Positions 31,704 to 39,518 of a DNA stretch of 64,000 nt are shown in pieces. The stretch lies in the NCBI RefSeq assembly GCF_000732605.1, contig NZ_JPME01000008.1:1-64000 (forward strand). The letters are read 5' to 3'. Within the stretch, counting starts at the first letter, position 1; each line of letters opens with the position of its first letter. The notes beneath the pieces are model-generated. The model was not told where the DNA came from, searched no databases, and saw only the letters and a list, made by a program, of their open reading frames with translations. The translations under genes and the position numbers were made by a program. The stretch is from Lacrimispora celerecrescens (GTDB lineage: Bacteria > Bacillota > Clostridia > Lachnospirales > Lachnospiraceae).

Positions 31704-33158
31704 CTAAATCGTGCCATGTTTTTTTGCCGGACGATCCTCTCTCTTTGTGAACAGCATCTCAAATGCCGCAATGACCCGTGCCCTTGTTTCGCCGGCATCT
31801 ATGATATCATCAACATATCCTCTCTTAGCCGCAGAAATGGCACTGGACTGAAGCTGCTTATAGCTTTCTGCCTGATCGTTAATAAGTGCTGTTCCGTCTT
31901 CAGCCTTTGCAATCTCATCCGCATACATGATTTTCACTGCTTCGGCCGGTTCCATCATACCAATGCAGGCTGACGGCCATGCATAAACAACATCCGCCCC
32001 AATGGACTTGCTGTTCATGGTCAGATAGGCTGTTCCAAGAGCCTGCCCCAGAATAACCGTAACTTTGGGAACTGTGGCATTAGCAAAGGCATAGGTTAGC
32101 CCTGCAGCTGCCCTGGCAATCTTTTTCTCGGAACACTGGGTTGCTTCATACCCTTTTACATTTACAAGAGTAAGTACCGGAATACTGAATGCGTCACAGA
32201 ATTGAATAAATCTTGCTGCCTTTTCACAGCCACGCCCGCTTAAAAGGGCTTCATATTCCCCTGTCTTAACGCCGCTTTCATTATAGGATTCCGTTCTGTT
32301 TGCAACACAGCCCACTGTCATGCCATTTAAACGGATAAAACCGGTTACCATGGAAGCAGCATATTCCTTCCTGGTCTCCATAAAGAAATGATTATCGGAA
32401 ATCTGAGTCAATGCAATCGCCGTATCCCCAACATAATTCTCCAGATCGGAGCATATGCGGTTTAAATCGTCATTGCACTCATCATAAGACATGTCATCTT
32501 CACTGTTTGAAGGAAGAATGGAAATGAGAGTCCTGATATTATTTATAATGTCATCCGCTTCTCCCGTAAAATCCACCATGCCGGTTTCCCTGCTCTGATA
32601 GTCTGCGGAAGCGGTGTTGCATTTTTCTGTATAATTTCCCTGAATTGCATTGGGGGAATTGACAAACAATCTGCCGCCCTTGGTTTCCATAAAGGTAAAG
32701 TCAGACATAGCCGCAGAAACAGCCATGCCGCCGCCGCAGGTCCCAAATATCGCTGTTATCTGGGGGATTACTCCTGATGCCAGAGTCTGGCTCATATAAA
32801 TCTCGCCAAAACCATTTAAAGAGTCAGTTGCTTCCTGAAGCCTTAAACCAGCACAATCGACCAGACCGATTACCGGTGCACCTGTTTTCATAGCCATCGT
32901 GTATAGCTTTGTAATCTTCCTTGCATGCATCTCCCCTACGGAGCCACCCAGAACCGATGCATCCTGGCTGTACACATAAACAAGGCAACCTTCAATGGTA
33001 CCATATCCAGTAACAACACCGTCAGCAGGAGTTTCTTTTGCCGTCATGTTGAAGTCTGTGTTCCTTGCGGTAACATAGCCGCCAACTTCAACAAAACTGT
33101 TCTCATCTAGCAAGGCATGAATCCGGTTACTTGCTGATGTTTCTGTTGAATTACTCAT
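31704..33158 (-). CDS. Acyl-CoA carboxyltransferase (12S / MmdA type)
   Basis: This 484-residue protein belongs to the crotonase-like carboxyltransferase family that includes methylmalonyl-CoA decarboxylase alpha (MmdA), propionyl-CoA carboxylase beta and transcarboxylase 12S. It moves a carboxyl group between an acyl-CoA and biotin. Oxyanion-hole glycines are seen in TCGGGMAVSAA and in GQALGTAYLTMNSKSIGADVVYAWP. The N-terminal SQDASVLGGSVGEMHARKI is typical. ATG 33158 with GGAGG is preferred over 33173. It is the first gene of the Na+-pump operon. The acyl-CoA substrate (methylmalonyl, malonyl or glutaconyl) is undetermined. Confidence 0.88.
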   Translation of the reverse strand: MSNSTETSASNRIHALLDENSFVEVGGYVTARNTDFNMTAKETPADGVVTGYGTIEGCLVYVYSQDASVLGGSVGEMHARKITKLYTMAMKTGAPVIGLVDCAGLRLQEATDSLNGFGEIYMSQTLASGVIPQITAIFGTCGGGMAVSAAMSDFTFMETKGGRLFVNSPNAIQGNYTEKCNTASADYQSRETGMVDFTGEADDIINNIRTLISILPSNSEDDMSYDECNDDLNRICSDLENYVGDTAIALTQISDNHFFMETRKEYAASMVTGFIRLNGMTVGCVANRTESYNESGVKTGEYEALLSGRGCEKAARFIQFCDAFSIPVLTLVNVKGYEATQCSEKKIARAAAGLTYAFANATVPKVTVILGQALGTAYLTMNSKSIGADVVYAWPSACIGMMEPAEAVKIMYADEIAKAEDGTALINDQAESYKQLQSSAISAAKRGYVDDIIDAGETRARVIAAFEMLFTKREDRPAKKHGTI

Positions 33159-33194
33159 TTTGCAATCCTCCATTTTGTAATTTTTTTACAGTCA

Positions 33195-33214
33195 TTTGTT
33201 AAACCTTTAACAAA
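33195..33214. promoter_or_regulatory. Rex operator upstream of the Na+-decarboxylase operon
   Basis: TTTGTTAAACCTTTAACAAA is a perfect 9-bp dyad with a 2-bp centre. It contains TTGTTAA-N4-TTAACAA, the clostridial consensus for Rex, the repressor that releases DNA when NADH is high. It lies 37 bp upstream of the first ATG and downstream of the promoter at 33250-33278, so bound Rex would block elongation. Confidence 0.8.
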
Positions 33215-33249
33215 GTCCTATGCAATAACACCAATTTCTGCCAATTATA

Positions 33250-33278
33250 ATTGTATAACGAATTTAGGTAAATTTCAA
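33250..33278 (-). promoter_or_regulatory. Promoter of the Na+-decarboxylase operon
   Basis: TTGAAA (33278-33273) and TACAAT (33255-33250) are 17 bp apart on the minus strand. The rest of the 300-bp gap up to the carbonic anhydrase remnant is AT-rich with no gene. Confidence 0.6.
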
Positions 33279-33458
33279 GTGTCTGACAGAGATTTTTCAC
33301 ATTATATTAAATTTTTTTCCTTTAAGTACAGCACAATATAGGTGAACCATCGGAAGTATTCCTGATAAAACAAACTAAACAATCTTTAAGACAGTATTTT
33401 ATCCAATATTAAGGTTTCTCCTCTATCATTGGCCTATATGATAAGAAGGAGGCAGACT

Positions 33459-33922
33459 ATGATTAACGAAATATTAAAGCACAATGATGTTTTTGTAAAC
33501 AACGGTACTTTTAAATCTTTTGCTTCAAACAAATGTCCCAGAAAAAAGCTTGCCATATTAACCTGCATGGATACCCGGCTTGTAGAGCTTCTGCCAGCCG
33601 CACTTGGAATCCATAACGGAGATGTAAAGTTAATAAAAAATGCGGGCGGCTTGATCCTCGATACTTTTGACAGCACAATCCGCAGCCTGCTCATCGCTGT
33701 TCTGGAATTCGGTGTGAAAGAAATCATGGTAATCGGTCATACGGACTGCGGAGCAGCCGTTATATCCTCAGAAACCATCATTACTCATCTGATCCAGAGA
33801 GGCATTGACATGGAAACCATACGAAGGCTGAAAGAGGAGACCATCCTCTCATGCCTTCCGATGTAGCGGTTCAGGGCTTTGTAATGGATATTGACTGTGG
33901 CAGGCTGGATCAGGTATCCTGA
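33459..33922 (+). pseudogene. Beta-carbonic anhydrase, decayed by internal deletion with frameshift
   Basis: The first about 126 codons encode a beta-class carbonic anhydrase: CMDTR (zinc Cys 36, Asp 38, Arg 40 from ATG 33459) and GHTDCG (zinc His and Cys). Homologs then have about 30 more residues before a 'NHPLMPxDV' end. Here that stretch is missing, the frame shifts at about 33838, and the expected ending (HPLMPSDVAVQGFVMDID) continues in another frame to a TGA at 33922. In the original frame translation stops at 33866. A deletion whose length is not a multiple of three explains both. The active-site half is intact, but the product is probably unstable. Confidence 0.8.
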
Positions 33923-33937
33923 CCCTTACATAGGAAA

Positions 33938-33970
33938 GAAAGATGCCGGAATCAAATTCCGGCGTCTTTC
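33938..33970 (+). terminator. Terminator after the carbonic anhydrase remnant
   Basis: A 15-bp stem with one G-U pair (GAAAGATGCCGGAAT, 3-nt loop) is followed by AT-rich DNA on the plus strand, 15 bp past the remnant's distal stop. This supports the longer original gene. Confidence 0.75.
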
Positions 33971-33978
33971 CCATTTGA

Positions 33979-34017
33979 ATTTTATTTTAGGATTTTATTT
34001 TAGGATTTTATTTTAGG
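33979..34017. repeat. Three perfect tandem copies of a 13-bp unit
   Basis: ATTTTATTTTAGG occurs three times head to tail between the terminator and the citrate transporter's 3' end. It is probably a slippage-prone microsatellite with no function evident. Confidence 0.9.
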
Positions 34018-34064
34018 AGTCTAGTCAATTGGATATTCGCAATCCGCTTCGCTACTTGATGAGG

Positions 34065-35402
34065 TTAAATAGTCAGTACGCCAAGCAAAAGGCCTGCAAC
34101 CAGGCAAACGATACTCACTCCCCATATCCACAGGAAGCAGGTCTTAATATGATCTTTGATCTCAACTCCTGCAAGGCCGATTCCCAGGAATGTGGCCGGT
34201 ACAACAGGGCTAATGAACGTTGCGCAGTTTCGGCAGACCACCATGGTGATCGCAATATGGGCAGGATCTACACCAAATTTGTTTCCTATACTAATCAATA
34301 CCGGAAGCAGACCGTAGAAATAGGAATCCGTACAGAACAATAATGTCAGCGGTACGGACAGCACTCCGATGATAAGCGGCAGGAAATGACCCATGGACTG
34401 AGGGATAAATGCAGCCAGTGCATTAGCCATGTGGTTCATGATCTCACTTTCTTCCAGGACTCCAAGAAATACACCGGCTGCCAAAATGGTAGATGCCATC
34501 ATAAGGCCAGGACCAGCGTGAGACTTAATGATCTTATTTTGAAGCTTCGCACCAGGATAGTTTACTAAAAGTGCCGCAACACATCCAATCATGAAAATAA
34601 AATATGACGGCAATGGCATAAAAACAAGAGCGATAATAACTACTAATGTCAGAAGCACATTGAAAGCAAACAGCTTTGGTCTTGCCAGTTCCCCTATATC
34701 AGCGGTAGCAGCACTTTCTTCCAAGTCATCGTAATCATCAATAACAAGAGTGCTATTGATTCCTGCCCCCCTCTTCTTCTCAACAAATCCCCAGAAGAAA
34801 GCAGTAAACAGAGCAACTACAATACCAACCGCCTGCATCGGCAAAAGCTTCATCCAAAGGACATTGGCTTCGATCTCCAGTACGGAAGCCGCACGCATAG
34901 TCGGGCCCCCCCATGGAAGCAGGTTCATAACACCCATAGAGGTAACACATATTAAAAGCAGCGTTGTTGGACGCATTTTTAATTTCTTATAAACTGGCAG
35001 CATGGCTGGAATGGTAATTAAGAACGTAGAAGCTCCGCCTCCATCCAAATGGCCGATTATGGCGATGATGCTGGTCATAAAAGCCACACCTACTACATTG
35101 TTCCCCACTTTTTTCATAAGCGCATCGATGATGCGGTCAAACATTCCTGCATCAGTCATAATTCCGAAAAACAACACGGAAAATATAAACAGCGCAGCAG
35201 TTGAGTGTACCCCTGATACCCCCTTAGAAATAAATTTTCCAACTTCACTGACTGTGAAGGTTCCGGTCAAAACCAGAATCAGCGCACTTACGGTAGATAC
35301 ACCGATAAATGCCAGTGCCGGAACAGTAACATTCCTCAGCAACAAAACAATGATCATGATAATGGTTGCAAAACCTAATAATGCAAGCATTGTCTCATTC
35401 AT
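34065..35402 (-). CDS. Citrate transporter, CitMHS family
   Basis: This 445-residue secondary transporter has about twelve hydrophobic helices. The CitMHS family takes up citrate, often as a metal-citrate complex with protons. Recognisable parts are IIGHLDGGGASTFLITIPAMLP, NLLPWGGPTMRAASVL and the C-terminal CRNCATFISPVVPATFLG. A charged cytoplasmic loop lies near residues 205-235. It sits downstream of the histidine-kinase gene on the same strand, and the citrate lyase genes are 3 kb away. The substrate is thus well supported, though the coupling ion is not. Confidence 0.88.
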   Translation of the reverse strand: MNETMLALLGFATIIMIIVLLLRNVTVPALAFIGVSTVSALILVLTGTFTVSEVGKFISKGVSGVHSTAALFIFSVLFFGIMTDAGMFDRIIDALMKKVGNNVVGVAFMTSIIAIIGHLDGGGASTFLITIPAMLPVYKKLKMRPTTLLLICVTSMGVMNLLPWGGPTMRAASVLEIEANVLWMKLLPMQAVGIVVALFTAFFWGFVEKKRGAGINSTLVIDDYDDLEESAATADIGELARPKLFAFNVLLTLVVIIALVFMPLPSYFIFMIGCVAALLVNYPGAKLQNKIIKSHAGPGLMMASTILAAGVFLGVLEESEIMNHMANALAAFIPQSMGHFLPLIIGVLSVPLTLLFCTDSYFYGLLPVLISIGNKFGVDPAHIAITMVVCRNCATFISPVVPATFLGIGLAGVEIKDHIKTCFLWIWGVSIVCLVAGLLLGVLTI

Positions 35403-35444
35403 GTTTTCTTCCTCCTCTATACTTTTTATTTATAGGAACAGTAT

Positions 35445-35526
35445 AAAAGCCTAACCTTACACCCTTCCTCCTTCTCCCTTTCATTTCTTTAAGAGAAAAA
35501 TTAAAAGTTGTTAAGATTAGGCTTTT
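35445..35526 (-). terminator. Long-loop hairpin after the histidine kinase gene
   Basis: AAAAGCCTAACCTTA and TAAGATTAGGCTTTT pair over 15 bp with one G-U, enclosing about 52 nt, and the minus strand then reads TTTTATAC. It separates the kinase from the citrate transporter and could act as a terminator or a leader element of the transporter gene. Confidence 0.5.
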
Positions 35527-35527
35527 T

Positions 35528-37735
35528 TTACACTCTTTCCTTACAGTTCTTTACTGCTTTTAAAATAGCGGAGTCGGAAACCGGTTTGCCGATGTATTCA
35601 TCAATTATTTTCCGCTTCTTGGCTTCCAGGATTTCTCTCGTCACCCGGTCCGCCATAATGATCCGGATTATATCCGGGTACTGACCCTGAAGGGACATGA
35701 AGAAATCCGTACCGCTTTTCCCGGCAATATCATGTTCTGTTACAATGGCATCGACTTCCTGCTCCTTCAAGGCTTTCCTTGCCTCCTCAAAATCCATGCA
35801 GGCCGTCAAAGGCACATGAAGCCTGCCGAAATTCTTTTCCAGAAGCCGTAATACCTTTGGATTATCGTCGATGACCAGGAGTCTTAAGCGATCCCCGCTT
35901 TCCTCCTCTGTTTCCTGCTGCTCTTCCTGTTCTTTCTGTTCATTTACAGGAAGGAAAACATGAAAGACACTGCCTTCTCCCAGTTTGCTTTCCGCAAAAA
36001 CATATCCTTTGTGAGAATGAACAATCTGCTCAACCAGAGAAAGGCCCAGGCCTGTTCCGGTCCCATTTTTCTTTGTCGTGAAAAACGGATCAAAAATCTG
36101 CTTTAGCACCTCTTCACTCATGCCTTCCCCGTCGTCTGCAATATCAATCCGCAGGTAATAGTTCCACTCTTCTGAAACAGAAGAAAGCTTGTACTGCTTT
36201 AATTCATCCGAACTTACCCTGTTTCCGTTTATGGTTATGGTTCCTTCCCTGTGACCGATCGCATGGATTGCATTCACGCAGATATTTAATATGACCTGAT
36301 TCATCTGGGTTTCGTTACCCAGAAAGCATTCATCAGATAAGGCAATTTCTTTTTCCAGATGTACATGGGCAGGACACACGGAGCTTACCATTTTTATGGC
36401 ACGTCCAAGCACCTTTGCAGCGTTTATGTTTTTAAAGGCAGTCTCCATATTTTTCCGGCTTAAGGATGAAATCTGCTGGATAATCTCTTTTGCCTTTCCG
36501 GAAGCTTCATAAATCTCCGACGCACTGTCATAGTTTTCCTCTCCCTCCGGAAGTTCAAGCATCAGCAATTCGGCATATCCCATGATCGGTGTCAGCAAGT
36601 TGTTAAATTCATGGGCAATGCCTCCGGTCATCGTTCCCATGATCTGAAGCCTCTGCTGATGGGCGATGGTTTCTTCACTCTGATGCATTTCCTCTAAAAT
36701 TTTATTAAGCTCCAAGAGATAGGCGATCTCTTCCGTATCCTTTTTCTTCTGGACCCGTAAATCCCCGATATAAAGCACCATTCCAAGGAGCACGGAGACA
36801 ATTCCAAAAAAGACCAGGCCCAGCTTGAAAAATCCGGCTGCAACCGGGATATAAATATCATTGTAGTCAATCACCGCACTGACTACCAGAAAGCCGTTTC
36901 CTATGATGGCGGGGGAATAGGCGCTGACCTTTTTTACTTCTGGAACTCCCGGGTCCTGCCACCAGTAGGAATAATACTCGGAAACTCCTGCCTCTCCTCT
37001 GTTTTGATTTTCTATCATCTTCTGCAGACTGGTTAAATCTTTGTTCGGAAACATCTCCTGCCGGCCTGAAATCACATTGATCCCCCACTGGCTCTCCTGA
37101 GGATGAATCAGGATAATCCCTTTTGAATCCTTTATTACCACATACCCGTTGGTTCCCAGACGAATATTGGAAACCAGGGAATTGTAATAGTTTTTCTCAT
37201 TTAAAACAACGGATAAAGATCTGCCGTCACGAAGAACTTTCTTTAAGACCAAATACATTTCCCCATTTTCCAGTTTACATTGCCGAAAGCTGACCTCCTG
37301 ACTGATCTCTGTGACAGAATAGGTCGACGCAACTCCATATCCATAAACACTTCTTAATAATTTTCCGTTTTCATTCTCCAGTATAACATCATAAACAAAC
37401 CGGCTGTGATTCGTTACATAACTCCGGAGTATACTCCAGTCCTCCCTGCCTGTCTTTTTATAATTCTCCTTTTCTATGTCGCAAAGGGCGTTTAAATCCG
37501 ATTGATATCCTTCAATAAAAACTTTTAAATTTTCTCCCATGCTCTGGGTTGTCAAAAGCATCTGTTTCTTTTGATTATTTATAATCGTTTCTTTATATTC
37601 CTCCCAGATACTGAAAACAAGACAACAGAAAATCAGCAGCACGGAGACCATGGCACAAAATATGAAAACCGTCCCATATCTTTTACTTTCCTTTATTTTA
37701 CTCATGAAATCATCCTCTATTTTCCTGTTCCTCAT
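35528..37735 (-). CDS. Cache-sensor hybrid histidine kinase with a receiver lacking the phospho-Asp
   Basis: The 735 residues comprise: transmembrane helix (22-43), extracellular double Cache sensor (about 50-295; GYVVIKDSKGIILIHP), second helix (297-323), HisKA with H375 (GGIAHEFNNLLTP), HATPase with N487 box and DIADDGEGM / GTGLGLS (530-566), and a C-terminal receiver (616-735). The receiver keeps D623-D624 and K717, but the phospho-acceptor position is Glu667. ATG 37735 and 37705 both have ribosome sites. It is divergent from an OmpR-type regulator and close to citrate genes, so citrate or a related acid is the likely signal. Confidence 0.9.
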   Translation of the reverse strand: MRNRKIEDDFMSKIKESKRYGTVFIFCAMVSVLLIFCCLVFSIWEEYKETIINNQKKQMLLTTQSMGENLKVFIEGYQSDLNALCDIEKENYKKTGREDWSILRSYVTNHSRFVYDVILENENGKLLRSVYGYGVASTYSVTEISQEVSFRQCKLENGEMYLVLKKVLRDGRSLSVVLNEKNYYNSLVSNIRLGTNGYVVIKDSKGIILIHPQESQWGINVISGRQEMFPNKDLTSLQKMIENQNRGEAGVSEYYSYWWQDPGVPEVKKVSAYSPAIIGNGFLVVSAVIDYNDIYIPVAAGFFKLGLVFFGIVSVLLGMVLYIGDLRVQKKKDTEEIAYLLELNKILEEMHQSEETIAHQQRLQIMGTMTGGIAHEFNNLLTPIMGYAELLMLELPEGEENYDSASEIYEASGKAKEIIQQISSLSRKNMETAFKNINAAKVLGRAIKMVSSVCPAHVHLEKEIALSDECFLGNETQMNQVILNICVNAIHAIGHREGTITINGNRVSSDELKQYKLSSVSEEWNYYLRIDIADDGEGMSEEVLKQIFDPFFTTKKNGTGTGLGLSLVEQIVHSHKGYVFAESKLGEGSVFHVFLPVNEQKEQEEQQETEEESGDRLRLLVIDDNPKVLRLLEKNFGRLHVPLTACMDFEEARKALKEQEVDAIVTEHDIAGKSGTDFFMSLQGQYPDIIRIIMADRVTREILEAKKRKIIDEYIGKPVSDSAILKAVKNCKERV

Positions 37736-37763
37736 TGACTTGTCTCCGGGTTACTATTATAAT
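37735..37763 (+). promoter_or_regulatory. Promoter of the response regulator gene
   Basis: TTGACT (37735-37740) and TATAAT (37758-37763) are 17 bp apart on the plus strand. The -35 box touches the first ATG of the divergent kinase gene, so the two transcription units share their control region. Confidence 0.7.
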
Positions 37764-37767
37764 AATT

Positions 37768-37795
37768 TTAACACAATCTTAATCTTTACACAATT
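37768..37795. promoter_or_regulatory. Candidate response-regulator binding site (direct repeats)
   Basis: ACACAAT occurs at 37771 and 37788 in similar T-rich context (TTAACACAAT and TTTACACAAT), 17 bp apart, just downstream of the -10 box. Tandem half-sites in helical register are typical for OmpR-type regulators, so autoregulation is plausible. Confidence 0.45.
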
Positions 37796-37812
37796 TTACT
37801 TAGGGGGAAGCT

Positions 37813-38499
37813 ATGTCTGATAAAGTATTAATTGTGGATGACGATCCGGCGGTTTGTAAGTTATTAGAGAAAGTCATGCACAGCAATGATCTGGAAACCA
37901 ACGTAGCAGACAGCGGGCTTACCGCACTGAATCAACTGAAAAACCACACTTACGATATGATCCTCATGGATGTAATGCTTGGTGATATGGAGGGCTTTGA
38001 GGTCATCAAGCGGCTGCGCAGCCAGGGTATTCAGACTCCGGTTATGATCGTAAGCGGAAGAAACGAGGATTATGATTCTCTTTACGGCCTTTCTGTTGGT
38101 GCAGATGATTACATAACCAAGCCATTCCGTCCCATAGTGCTGGGGGCCAAGGTAAAGGCGCTGATCCGCCGCAACAAGAATCAGGTGCTGTACAGCTCGG
38201 ATATTCTGGAATGCGGATCTTTCACTTACAATACTTCCACTATGCGGTTTTATAAAAATGGAGAAGAGATTGTTCTTTCTTCCAAAGAGAGCAGTCTGAT
38301 GCTGCTGTTTTTAAAACATCCAGGTCAGGTATTTACAAAAGACATGATTTATGATCATGTATGGGGAAATAGCGTTGCTGTAGATGATAACGCCATTATG
38401 GTGTATATCAATCGTCTGCGTGGTAAAATCGAAGAAGACCGGCAAAAGCCGGCCCATATCGTAACTGTCAGAGGTCTTGGATACCGGTTTAACCCTTAG
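37813..38499 (+). CDS. OmpR-family response regulator
   Basis: This 228-residue two-domain regulator has a receiver (1-120) with D9-D10-D11, phospho-acceptor D53 (ILMDVMLGDMEG), the S/T position in VSGR and K in ITKPF. It is followed by a winged-helix DNA-binding domain (about 128-226; VFTKDMIYDHVWG, VYINRLRGKIE, TVRGLGYRF). It reads away from the Cache kinase gene with a 77-bp shared control region. Its stop overlaps the convergent citC stop by four bases. It probably regulates citrate transporter and lyase genes, which is inferred from location. Confidence 0.93.
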   Translation: MSDKVLIVDDDPAVCKLLEKVMHSNDLETNVADSGLTALNQLKNHTYDMILMDVMLGDMEGFEVIKRLRSQGIQTPVMIVSGRNEDYDSLYGLSVGADDYITKPFRPIVLGAKVKALIRRNKNQVLYSSDILECGSFTYNTSTMRFYKNGEEIVLSSKESSLMLLFLKHPGQVFTKDMIYDHVWGNSVAVDDNAIMVYINRLRGKIEEDRQKPAHIVTVRGLGYRFNP

Positions 38500-39518
38500 G
38501 CCTCTGGCCTTTTTTTTTTCTTTTTAAGGTATTCCAGTGTGGTTTCAGGAACCAGGCCCTTAATCCCTTCAAAGTCTCCCTTTTCATACCATTTCCGGAC
38601 CTCAGATGCGCTGATTGCCCCTCCCTCGGAACGCTTCCTCTCAATTTCCGTCACAGCAATCCCATACTGGGGAAGGATTTTTTTCATTTCTTCATTGTAA
38701 TGTCCGGTTACTACGCATACCGGTTCCGTTCCCACGAAGCGGGTTGTTATTCGAAGGGCCGGGGCAATGCGCCTGCCAAAAAGCTCTAAGTCCAACCGGC
38801 AGCCGGCCATTTCTCCGCGGATCTTTTCCTTTATAAAATAGGTTGGAAAGGTGGCTGCGGATATGACAAAATCAGATACCTGATGAACGATTGCCCGGGG
38901 AAGATCTTTAAGTCCTTCCTGTACCATAAAAAAGCGTTCCTCTGCTCCAAAACTGCTTCTGTTATCGGCTAATACCAGTACATGGACATAGTCACAGCAG
39001 GTTAGGGCCTGTTCTACCAGATACCGGTGTCCATAAGTAAATGGATTGCAGTTAGCAACGATGGAGCCGATGACCACGCCTGGTTTAAAAGCCTCATCCG
39101 GAGACTCTGAGATCAGGCGGTTTATAAACTCTTCAAACCCGTTTTTCCTGTTCTCCATAAAAAGGACATCATCAGTCATAAGAACCGTATAAAATCCAAG
39201 ATCCTCAAACATATCCCTGTTATCCGGCTTTGTGTACATAAGAATATGGGATCTGCCATTCTCAAATTCATACTGGGTCAGATATGAGATGATCGATCCG
39301 GTTAAGCCGGTCCCCCGTACGCTTTCATCAACTGCAATGCATTTTAAAACATTCTGCTCCGCCGAACCAGCGGCCCGGATCTGGTAATTCTCGTCAAGCA
39401 GACATACGCTGTATTCGATCCCCTGATCATAATCCAGATCATTCCGTTTTAAAAAATCCTTTAACAGTTCCAGTTCTTTTCCTTTAAACGGTCTTCCTTC
39501 CAGCTTAATGAATTCCAT
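38496..39518 (-). CDS. citC: [Citrate (pro-3S)-lyase] ligase
   Basis: CitC acetylates the thiol of the citrate lyase prosthetic group with ATP and acetate, switching the enzyme on. The 340 residues show an N-terminal GNAT-like domain (about 1-130; VDESVRGTGLTGSIISYL) and a C-terminal nucleotidylyltransferase domain starting at GSIVANCNPFTYGHRYLVEQ with the T-Y-G-H nucleotide motif, later RSEGGAISASEVR. GGGGAGG precedes the ATG. It overlaps the end of citG by 58 bp, an unusually long overlap, and meets the response regulator gene tail to tail. Confidence 0.94.
   Translation of the reverse strand: MEFIKLEGRPFKGKELELLKDFLKRNDLDYDQGIEYSVCLLDENYQIRAAGSAEQNVLKCIAVDESVRGTGLTGSIISYLTQYEFENGRSHILMYTKPDNRDMFEDLGFYTVLMTDDVLFMENRKNGFEEFINRLISESPDEAFKPGVVIGSIVANCNPFTYGHRYLVEQALTCCDYVHVLVLADNRSSFGAEERFFMVQEGLKDLPRAIVHQVSDFVISAATFPTYFIKEKIRGEMAGCRLDLELFGRRIAPALRITTRFVGTEPVCVVTGHYNEEMKKILPQYGIAVTEIERKRSEGGAISASEVRKWYEKGDFEGIKGLVPETTLEYLKKKKKRPEA

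Noticed and set aside
33979-34017. CRISPR-like repeat
   Set aside because: The units are 13 bp with no spacers. No other repeat-spacer array or cas gene is visible in the window.
35505-35526. GTTAAGATTAGG upstream of the citrate transporter as a regulator site matching AATCTTAA elements near citD
   Set aside because: This sequence is one arm of the hairpin after the kinase gene, so its similarity may come from the terminator rather than a binding site.
34065-37735. CitA/CitB-type (DcuS-like) citrate sensor pair
   Set aside because: The kinase has a Cache-type sensor, a HisKA domain and a receiver, and its partner is an OmpR-type winged-helix regulator, so it is not the CitA/CitB family.
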